A stretch of 30,278 nucleotides of DNA from Chara braunii (Eukaryota; Streptophyta; Charophyceae; Charales; Characeae). Location of the stretch: NCBI GenBank assembly GCA_003427395.1, contig BFEA01000480.1:733606-763883 (forward strand), written 5' to 3'. This document shows, in pieces, positions 1 through 8,440 of this stretch. The notes beneath the pieces are model-generated. The model saw only the letters and a program-made list of their open reading frames with translations, ran no database searches and had not been told where the DNA came from. The translations under genes and the position numbers were made by a program. Every line of letters starts with the position of its first letter. Position 1 is the first letter of the stretch.

Positions 1-497
1 TCTATGTTACAGCCTCGGGCCGACGGGTTACAGGCTGCAGAATCAGCAAGTCATTGCAGACGTACCCTCCCCCGGAGCGAGGACCTCCGAGCTAGGAGTG
101 CAGGCGTGCAGAGCACCAAGGGTACTCTCCCCTCTTAGTTGCCTCATACTTGAGGACAACAGACTTTGTTATGTTGAGAAGTTCCCTACATGTAAACCAG
201 CGATCCTCGGTATGAGGCTGGTAGAGGAACTTCACAAGATACTGAATGTCTGGGTCTGGGTCTTCGCCCATCTCATCCTCAATCTTCTCCACTTCATATC
301 CCTTTTCAGGGATCGGTGGACCGTATTGAGGGGGTCTGTCCATAAATGTATCAGTTGAGGTAAAAGGCAACAATTTAGATACATGAAAGACCAGATAGGT
401 TTGTAGATGCAGGGGGATATTAACAACGTAGGATGGTCCGAAAGGATAAACTCCCACTGTATCTAAAACATGCCATGGACCCATGTAGCTGATTCTT
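1..497 (-). pseudogene. Ty3/Gypsy (family 1) integrase C-terminus with chromodomain-like tail, plus start of 3' UTR/LTR
   Basis: The - strand reading frame 484-92 begins MGPWHVLDTVG and continues into a block containing VEKIEDEM, YLVKF and DRWFTCRELL. This has the layout of the integrase C-terminal SH3-like fold followed by a chromodomain-like segment that guides integration in chromovirus-type Gypsy elements. It aligns residue by residue with the + strand copy at 10838-11213, including the shared ending KYEATKRGEYP. Positions 1-91 match the DNA just after the stop codon of that copy, so the element's 3' UTR or LTR runs off the window edge. Homology stops at about 497, where an oppositely oriented family-1 fragment begins. 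It is a 5'-truncated relic; no catalytic residues are included. Family assignment is confident, the chromodomain label less so. Confidence 0.8.
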
Positions 498-703
498 TTT
501 GTGGAGTTGCAACATCAGGGTCCTTCACTTATGAGGACACTGATCTGGATGAGATGTGGGAGGAGGATGAATCTCAGGGCCTTGCTGATCTCTTCCTGTC
601 TTTGCAGGAAAGAAAGAAGCATAGGTCAGATCTCATCTTGCTTCGACCCTTTATCCTGGGAGTCAGGTTCGAAGGGCTCTTAGACTGTGGGGCTACTCGT
701 TTG
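498..703 (+). pseudogene. Ty3/Gypsy (family 1) gag-protease junction fragment with retropepsin active site
   Basis: The + frame ending near 712 contains acidic spacer sequence (YEDTDLDEMWEEDES) and then VRFEGLLDCGATRLF. LLD-x-GAT is the retropepsin active-site signature of Gypsy proteases; the catalytic Asp codon is 683-685, and Cys replaces the usual Ser/Thr, a variant I also associate with plant Gypsy elements. Translation runs into a T tract at 704. The next residues expected in this family (SPKTVSRLHL, then KLQQPIKVSY) are found 7.7 kb away at 8441 on the same strand. I therefore read this as the 5' piece of the element continuing at 8441, cut by insertion of LINE-1. The 5' end is lost at the junction near 498. 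Confidence 0.7.
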
Positions 704-897
704 TTTTTTTTTTAAGAATCCCGCTCGTGGCTGCAGATAGGAGTGATGATAAGAGCATTCACTCCTATCTGGACCCCTGGGGGCTCCAGTCTATTGGTGG
801 GGAGCTGCACCTGCTGGAAAACGGGTCCAGCGTCCCTTGATTGCAATGAAAAGATAATGAAACAGATCTTACTGGGAACCGGGCCCAGCGTCCCTTG
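704..897 (-). promoter_or_regulatory. LINE-1 structured 3' end: poly(A), covarying stem-loop, core hairpin, second core
   Basis: Reading the + strand: the tail is the T run 704-713; a perfect 13-bp inverted repeat follows (arms 734-746 and 759-771) around a 12-nt loop 747-758 (TGATAAGAGCAT). The 48-nt core is 791-838 and contains the hairpin GCTGGA (813-818), 7-nt loop, TCCAGC (826-831). A degenerate second core at 871-897 keeps the same hairpin with CTGGG/CCCAG in place of CTGGA/TCCAG, a compensatory change. Equivalent modules sit at the ends of LINE-2 and other copies. LINE reverse transcriptases of the stringent type are known to recognise 3' stem-loops; that role here is inference. Confidence 0.7.
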
Positions 898-1371
898 TAC
901 CTCTTCACCCTCAAATGAGTGGCGCCAGATATCTCAGTTAAACCCTGGTACTAAGCTTGGATGATATTTTTGGTAATCTTTTTACCTTGAATGGGGATCA
1001 TACTGTGTTCTACCTGGCCTTGTGTCTCTTTGCTAGGTTGCTAGCTGATTGAGATTCACTCTGTCTGTATCTCTTTCATTTTTGTTAGGCAAAACTAAAC
1101 TGCAAGGTGGCTTAGCCCTTTTTTCCACTGAGCATTCCTCCCTCAATCATAGCCATACCAACTCACAGGGACAAGAGCTAATGAGGAGGGTGGAAATGGG
1201 TCTGGAAACTCTGATGGGGATCAAAGGGGGACTGATGGGTCCATATTTGACCAATCATGGAAAGACAGGCAGTAGTCTCTTTGTGCTTCCTCGACTTGTC
1301 CTCCCTTTTTTCCTTTCCTGGACCCGCCCTCTTTGATTTGTCAAATCTTGCCTCCTTGAGGCCCCACTAGC
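898..1371 (-). other. LINE-1 3' UTR, non-coding
   Basis: This lies between the end of ORF2 similarity and the 3' end module. It shares the short block CCTCTTCACCC with a following GGCGCCAGA at 900-930 with the LINE-2 UTR (22490-22515), which supports it being family UTR. I see no domain-bearing ORF here. Confidence 0.5.
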
Positions 1372-4300
1372 CAAGCGTCACTAATAGTTGGATATGATGA
1401 AGTATTTCTTTTTCGGTTGATAGGAGTTGAATTTTTTCGTTAACTTTGTTCCATTGAATTGTGATGTATGTCTGCACTTACAGCTTAATCATTTCTGTTA
1501 GATCAGGGTCGTCAAGCCTCGCACCTTTCATTTCAAAATACATCGTCGATTCCAGAGGGCCCAAAGGATGGCTCTTCTGCCAATTTGAAATAAGTTATGG
1601 GTGAAATCATCGAGAGAGACTGAGGAGCAAGTCTCACATAATAGAGCCCTCCAGTTCCATGATTACGTCAGCGGAGTGTTTAGGGAATTCTAAATCCTGT
1701 CTCACCAGGGCCATAATCAAACCGTATTAGGACATTGCAAGAAAATGTGTTCTATGGTCTCTGGAATGGTTCTGCTTGGAAATGTGTAGAAACATAGCTT
1801 GCACCAAGGTTTGGCAAGACCTTTTTTATATAACGAGGTCCTATCCATGAGTCAGCCGTTTGTGGGAAGACATCGATGGTCTATTTGCCATTGTAATGAG
1901 GCAATCTTTGTCGGTCTGATCTTGACAGTTTTGAACCACTTGACATTCCTAGGATCTTCCTTGCTTACATTCAGGTGTTTCATCCATCTAGTTTCGACCT
2001 GATTTTTCAAATCCAATCTCGGCCTCAGCATTCTATAGGTTAATTTGACCGACAGTGTTTGGATGTTACGAGTACACTTTTTTCGACCCTTCATGGGGAC
2101 CGTCCATGACCAATAGATTGGGTCAAAAGCCAGTTTATTAATTGGTAAGGATGGTTTGAATGCGAGCTAATGGTCTTTTTGTTTCAGAACTCTAATCTTG
2201 AACTCTAAGTCAGTATTCACCCATCTGGTTTCGTTTGAACAACTTACCTTTATTTGATTTCTCTAACCGATTCAGAATATTGAGAGTAAGACTGAACCCC
2301 TTCCCTTTATCATCACTACATTCCCTATTTGTTGGGGATCCCTATGGAGAGTCACCCAATCGCTCTCTTTAAGTTGGGGACCTTTTCTGAGGATTCTCAA
2401 CCATTCTACCGGGATGGCTTTAGTAATTGTGTCAAGTGTGTTTGTTGATCCCCTGCAATACCGTAAGTTCGGCAGGAGGTCTGAGAGTTGGTGTCAATCC
2501 TGTGTCTCTGAGCTCCAGATGTCCCCAACCCTTAGTATCCCTTTCTTGACCCAGTCTTTCCAAGGAGAATCCATACAGTGGAAACATGTACCTTGTGAGT
2601 CAATTATCCATCTATTATTGAAAAGAGGTTGCTGACAGACTTCCTCCCATCTATTTGGAGAAGTTTTATCCGGTAGGGGTAGTTTTTGCCAGGTTTTGAG
2701 GAGATTTGTCCAAAAGGGGTCGTTTTTAATGTCCATGCGGCGTAGCGATGAGATATCATCGGTAGACTTGAGGGTAAACCATTACCTCTTGGGATGGACT
2801 AGTAACAATTTTCTAGCCACATTAGTGGATCGGTCTCTCTAGGTACTTCAGGAGCTAGTCTCATGACTTGTTCTTCGACTAGAGCTAGCCAAGGAGTCTC
2901 TGGATTCAAAAGTAACCGTTTGATCCACTGAATAGCTAGTGTCATAGCTTGGGTGGAAGGGTCTAAGATTCCAAGTCCTCCTCTTGTTTTGGGTTAGATC
3001 ACCGTCTGTCAGACCACTCTACTTATTACATTTTTGTGATCGTGGTTTCCTCTTTATAGGTAGGCTGTGATTTGTCTTAGTAGAGGTTTGAGCGTTGATT
3101 TGTCCAGTGACCATATTGCGGATTTGTACCATAGTGAGGCCAAGATAACATTGTTTATGACCAACGACCACCCTATATTAGAGGTTCGTTTATCCTTCCA
3201 TAGTTCCAATTTGGCAGGAGCTGACTTGCTTATCCCTTCATTGTTTCCTGATGGTTTACCCATTGATGCGAGTGAGATTCCCAAGACCATGATTGGGTTC
3301 ATTGTTGGTAACCAGTTAATGTTTGGGTGTTCTGGGGGTCTTACACCTTGGTGATGTACCCACCATCCATGCGTTTTTGTGCCCCAATTTATTTCCATGT
3401 CTGCAAGAGCGCAAATTTATCCATTAGTTCTTTAACCGCTTTCAGGTTCTCATGGGAGACTTCTACGATCAAGGAGAGGTCATCTGCAAATAAGGAGCAG
3501 ACAGCTATAGCATCTTCCGGGATGTAACTGACTTGGATCCGTCTGATGTCTTTGTTACATCTTAAATTTGTCGCTAGGGCTTCTATCATGATGACGAAAA
3601 GAAAGGGGGCAATTGGGTCCCCTTGTCTAACTGATCGTTCCAGCTCAATGGACGGGGTCAGATTGCCATTAATCATTACCCTGGTTGTGGCATTTGAGTG
3701 AAGGATCCCTATACATCTTCAAAAGTTAGGCCCAAAGTTAATTTTTTCTAGACATTTATCTATAAAAAAAAGTTCACATGATCGTAGTTTTTTTCAAAGT
3801 CTATGAAGATGAAAGTTGCGTTCTGTTTGGATTGCCTAGAGAGTTTGACTAGTTCATTCACTAGTAGGATATTATCTTCAATGTTTCTCCCCTCAATGAA
3901 CCCAGTTTGGGTTGGATGAATGATGTCAGTGATGACTTTCAACGTACGGTTTGTGAGAGTCTTTGCAGCTAATTTGTAAACTACTGTGAGGAGGGTAATT
4001 GGTCTATAATTGCGGATGTTTGCTTTATCTTCCTTTTTGTATAAAAAGGTCAGAATTCCTTGTCCAACTATTTCACCCATTGTACCAGAGGTTCAGACTT
4101 CATGGTAGAATTTCATCAGATCTTGAGCCAAGTAGTCCCACATAACTTCCCAAAATTCTTTTGGTAGACCATCTATCCCTGGGGTTTTTTCTTCTTCCAT
4201 CATCATCAGGGCCGACCAAATTTCTTCCTTTGTGAGGGGGTTCTCAAACATCGTTTTTTGTTGATCTGTTAGGGATTTAGTTAGTGGCTCAAGGAAGTCT

Positions 4301-5739
4301 TCTATTTCTTTGACCTTTTTTTCCCTCGGTTGTTTACATTTGGATGTGAAAGGGACTTATAATAGTCCCCAGCTATTTTTGTACAAGCCGCCGTTGAAGT
4401 GACAACTGGTATTGATCTCCGTGAGGGTAAAAAAAAAACTCAATGATGGTGCGACCAGTCTTTGCTTTTGCTGTGGCAAAAAATCTCGCATCCATGACTC
4501 CCTCCGTGTTATGTCTTCTTAGCTTTCCTTTAATTCTGATCCCTTGTCAACGGTGTTCCATAATTTTTAGTAGATTGGACTCTAGGGCATTAATTTTTGG
4601 GAAATTTCAGTTTTATCGTTTTCGCTCGTTGAATCTTCTTCATGTTTCTGAAGTTGTTGAAGTTGGTTTTGTATGTCAATTTCTTCCATATGTAACTGTT
4701 TGGCCAACAATTGTGAATATTCATTGCACTTGCGGTCCAGGAACATTAGGCCGTTGTTGAACCAACGTATATTGTCCTTTATTTGTTCCTTCTGTTATCT
4801 CCAGAAGGACCAAACATCATGAAGATATGTTTTGAAACTATCTATGTTCAAAAGAGATGTATTTAATTTATAAAATCCTCTACCTTGGTCAAGCTTCTTT
4901 CTGAAAGAATGTAATACCGCAATTATAGCATGATCAAGGTCAGGGAAGACACTGCGAGGGAAGATCTCTGCGGTTTGGAGAGCACCATCCAGTTCTTTTG
5001 ATAAAAGTATGAGGTCTATGCGAGATTTTGATGCTTTCATTGTTTGGCTCTTCCCGAAACATGTATATGTACGTTTAGTTTAGAAAAGACGTTTGAAAGC
5101 GTCGAAGAGGTTGAAAGACTGACACATTCCTTTAATTATTCCCTCATCTCTTTCTATGTAAGATGGGCAGAGGGAGGGGATCTGCCAACGATTCAGGTGT
5201 CTACTTAGGGCTGCATTGAAGTCCCCTGCCATCACTACCGGGATACCGACTGGGAGACAACCCTTTAGGGATTCAAAAAAGAGATATCTTTCACTCACCT
5301 CATTTTGAGCATATACACACAAAATTGTCACCACATTTATCTCCAGCATAGCTAAAAGAATTACCCATCTCCCTTCCTCATTGTCTACTTCCCAATAGAG
5401 CGGGTCGATCCTTGAGTCTGGGGGGAGCTAGATTGCTACTCATGCGCTGCCTGGTTAGGGGGCGTGTGCCTTGAAGGTCTGATGGGGCCAGATCTGTTTG
5501 TGTGTGTGATGGTGGTCTGGATTGTCCATTAAGTGTGTTTCTAGGACACATATGGCATCAGGTCATTCCCTACCCCCCACTCCTCTCAATTGCTCATAGA
5601 TCGCTTGTCGTTTTGGATGTTTGGCAGATGCTAAACCATTTACATTGAGTGATCGGAGGTCTAAATCAGTCGTTCTTTTTAGGAGTTTCCAGTTTTTGTT
5701 CCTGTTATATAACGCCTCTAACACATTAATACCCTCCAT
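1372..5739 (-). pseudogene. LINE-1 ORF2: endonuclease, reverse transcriptase, C-terminal zinc finger (broken)
   Basis: ORF2 should nick the target and reverse-transcribe LINE RNA. From Met at 5739: the endonuclease N-terminus has LNVNGLASAKHPKR and the catalytic-Glu motif VLETHL; MAGDFNAAL follows near 5220, then SRIDLILLS and the DH of PDLDHAII near 4930-5020. The reverse transcriptase has NYRPITLL and QTGFIEGRNI (4080-3850), IDFEKNYDHV (3770-3800), RSVRQGDPIAPFLF (about 3630) and the catalytic FADD (about 3490). The zinc-finger region at about 1700-1910 has RCLPTNG, CKLC and HIFLQC. After it, GRRAILWALW at about 1570 matches LINE-2. Breaks: stop codons in the endonuclease N-terminus, a frameshift in the A run 3764-3771, another near 3400, and stops in the zinc finger. 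The usual YADD is FADD, a tolerated L1 variant. Confidence 0.85.
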
Positions 5740-5788
5740 TTGAGTTTGGTTTACCTATTAGCTGGGGTGTGGTGATTTACAGGGACAG

Positions 5789-6313
5789 TCAGTGGCCTGA
5801 GTCCAACCTGCTGCCTTGTTCTAGTAATGACTGAATATTTTTTAGGAGACGAGAGAGTAGGATTGTGACATCAAATTCGGTCCAGAATTCTTTCGCCTTA
5901 ACTTTGAGTTGTTGTCGTTCTGTCAGTGTGTCTTGGGTAAACCAGCACAGGTTGATTCTCCTTATGTTATCATATCTGAGAAAAACATCCTCTGTTGAGA
6001 TCTTCTGAGAATCCACGGATAGAATGAGCACGACTGATCCACCCGGCGGGAGCTGTTCTTGAATAATTTTGGCAATTTCAGCTTTGAACCGGGCTTCACT
6101 TGACATTTTGTTTATCAGTGACTAGAGTTGGGTCACAGACATTCCATGTACTGTAACATCACCGTGGGCAGAGCCAGGAGGCGCTGACAGACCTACCTCC
6201 CAATTCCCTTCTCTCACTCTGACTGGAAGGATTAGTATCCTTGGTTTAGATAAACCCAGGTCTGCATGCCCCCCTGCCATCAGCAGGCGTAACTTTTGCC
6301 TCGTGCTGATCAA
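5789..6313 (-). other. Unassigned ORF segment between LINE-1 ORF1 and ORF2
   Basis: Two - strand stretches (6313-6122 and 6106-5789) share one frame, separated by a single stop. The second is a 105-residue hydrophilic sequence, alternately charged and aliphatic (AEIAKIIQEQL, LLSRLLKNIQSLLEQ), with coiled-coil-like character. It is in a different frame from ORF1 and ORF2. It may be a frameshifted C-terminal part of ORF1, whose products often contain coiled coils for trimerisation, or just inter-ORF spacer. I do not recognise a named domain. Confidence 0.35.
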
Positions 6314-6379
6314 TGCTCCTTCAAGGGGGGCTATAGGGGGCAGTGGATATTTCTGCGCGGGCTTTGTCAGTGCCCCCTC

Positions 6380-6404
6380 TATTATTATTATTATTATTAT
6401 TATT
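6380..6404. repeat. (ATT)8 microsatellite
   Basis: Eight consecutive ATT units lie directly after the ORF1 stop (on the - strand) inside LINE-1. This is a simple repeat. Confidence 0.9.
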
Positions 6405-6405
6405 T

Positions 6406-8440
6406 TTAATTTTGGGGGTCACAATCGTCTTCTGATTCAGGAATCTGATTTAGTTGGGACTGATTTATTGTGACATCTTTCCTCCCTGCAGCTATACTAG
6501 TGGGGGATGAGCTTTCCCCATTTAGCTGGTCTGGTACGGATGGAAGGAGGATGACATTTTCAGATGGTGCTTGCGGTTTTTCACTTTCTGTATTTGACTT
6601 TTTATCCTCAAGCACCAACTGTTGCGGTAGTGGTTTGTCTGAGTCCTTCACTGCTTTGGTGAGTAGCAGGTATTTGTGCTCACATGTCAGCTGTGATATT
6701 ACTTGTTTGAGTTGATGGGTAATTTCCTTATTTTCTGCGCAACGAGGGGGGCCATCCTCATCTGAGTCCACTTCTTTGGTGAGTAGGAGGTATTTGTGCT
6801 CACCTGTCAGCTCTGATACTACTTGTTTGAGCTGATGGGTAATTTCCTTATTTACTGCGCAGCGAGAGGGGGCATCCTCATCGGTAGGGACCCGTTTAGG
6901 CCTCTCTTCTACCTTTTCCTCACTCATTCCTCCCTTGTCCATAGCCTTTTCCTTATCAGTCTCCCCACCAGGTTCCCACATCTTCTGATTTGTGTCCTTT
7001 GGTCGTTCTTTCTCGTTCTCTATGCACCTGACCTATGGAGCTGGATCTGGGACCGACCCTGGTGTGCTTGGCTTATTTTGCAGACAGGGTAGGCTTGTTC
7101 GTGGTTTCGTTCCCAGTTCCAGCTCCAGTTCTGGGTGTCCCTCGAGGGATGTACTGTCACGTGGCACAACTGTGGTAGTAGTCCCTTCCTCCACTGGGGT
7201 TGGGTTTTGCTGTGGGTTCCTTGATAGTATTTTTTCGTTCACACCTGGATCAGGGGTATGCCTACTGTTTGGTTCTGACTGCGTCTGATCTTTCGGAGGC
7301 TGGAACCTCGTTGTTACAATTAGTAATAGGCGGTGGCACATTTGTTGCTAACTTATCTCCCGTGGTAGTCCTTGTTCTAGAGTTGTTCGCAGACTTCTGT
7401 TGTTCTCTAGCAGGGAGACCAGTTGTACATAAGTGTCATCCCAGAAATCCTCAGAGCAGCCTGGGGATTTCAGTCTAAGTCTTTCCATAAGCCATTCCGC
7501 CACCTTTTGGAGATCTGTTGCCTTCTCGTTGGTAGTTGAATGCTTTGTGTCGGAGCTGGTGGTCCTTTCTGGGGGTGAGGGAGTGCATGAGACTGGTTGT
7601 GGTTCTATCTCCATTGGCTGTGGGCCAAAAATCTCTGTCAATGGGTCCAGATCCATTGGTTCTGGTCCTGAGCCAGCGCTTGACGTTGTCGTATCGCTAA
7701 GTTTTCCTTTGCCTTCGTTGTGTTCTTTCAGTTGGTCAGGCTTGGTTTGACTCTATTCTTCCTTTTTTTGACCCTCCTTCTCCCTTGATTCGTCATTCAA
7801 TGGAGTGCACCTGTTTCCTGTTGGTATGTAGGCATGTGCATTTGGTCCGAGCTTTGCCCCCATTCGTTTTGATTTAGCTGGTTCATTTGCCTGTTTGTTC
7901 TTGGATCCGCATCCTTCACCTCCCACCTTATCCCCTGGGGAGGGGGATGTTTTTGTTTTGGGAGGTTGTTGTATTCTAATGTTTCGACCAGGTGGCTGTT
8001 GCGGAGGGGGTTTCCAATCTACTGGTGGTCTTGCTGTCCGCCTCGGGTCGCCTCTTCCTTCCCAGACCCAAGTACTGGGTTGACCATCCAGTGTCGTCTC
8101 GTCCACATACACCCACCCGTCATAACCCCGAGTGCTGGGGAGCTATGTGTTGGCACTTGTAGGGTCTTTTTTCAGTCCGCCCTCCGAACCAGCAATCTGA
8201 TGAGGGTGTTGAGGGCATGCTAGTTCAGTGATGAGGTGGCCATAGGCCCTGCATTTATAGCACCAAGGTCTGAACTTGTGTGTCGTGTGGATTTGATACA
8301 TCCTTCTCTCCATTTTGAATGGGAAGATGTCGTTAAGGGAGAAAGGTTGGTCTTTTGGGAGGTCCAGCGCCATCATCACGTAATCGTCCCTTTTCGTCAC
8401 GTATGTCGGTAACGGGTCTATAAAATCAACAATCTTGTAT
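6406..8440 (-). pseudogene. LINE-1 ORF1: RNA-binding gag-like protein with zinc knuckle, stops only
   Basis: A single - strand frame stays in register from 8440 to a stop at 6406-6408, interrupted only by stop codons at about 8143, 7753, 7348 and 7033; I find no net frameshift across roughly 680 codons. The N-terminal part (KRDDYVMMALDLPKD, then FKMERRMYQIHTTHKFRPWCYKC) resembles the end of the DUF4283-like domain followed by a zinc knuckle in plant L1 ORF1. The knuckle at about 8275-8220 is C-x2-C-x4-H-x6-C, two residues longer than the standard last spacing, so it may be damaged. The rest is Pro/Ser/Lys-rich and low complexity, with a 40-residue tandem duplication (6661-6900). Products of this type bind LINE RNA to form the retrotransposition particle. 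The true N-terminus is missing at the 5'-truncated end. Confidence 0.75.
6661..6900 (-). repeat. 120-bp in-frame tandem duplication in LINE-1 ORF1
   Basis: Units 6661-6780 and 6781-6900 align end to end at about 90% identity. The period of 120 bp equals 40 codons, so each unit encodes a copy of NKEITHQLKQV and CEHKYLLLTK-type sequence (GEHKYLLLTK in the other). Keeping the frame suggests it arose while ORF1 was coding. Confidence 0.9.

Larger units (their letters stand above)
704..8440 (-). mobile_element. LINE-1: plant L1-type non-LTR retrotransposon, near full length
   Basis: The element reads 5' to 3' on the - strand: ORF1 from about 8440 to 6406, ORF2 from 5739 to about 1372, a 3' UTR to 714, and a poly(A) tail seen as T's at 704-713. 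It starts inside ORF1, so the extreme 5' end is missing. Both flanks are Gypsy protease sequence in the same orientation, which fixes the insertion boundaries. A target-site duplication is blurred by the T tract; TTGT at about 701-704 and before the right flank is the best candidate. Many in-frame stops and several frameshifts make it non-functional. It belongs to the same family as LINE-2 (22309-27079), shown by shared C-terminal ORF2 sequence and an identical 3' core. Confidence 0.85.

Noticed and set aside
1049-1336. 95-codon + strand ORF
   Set aside because: It lies in the LINE-1 3' UTR, has no domain, and no similar frame is evident in the LINE-2 UTR.
5461-5580. GT-rich stretch as a possible promoter or microsatellite
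   Set aside because: It translates on the - strand as part of the LINE-1 endonuclease N-terminus.
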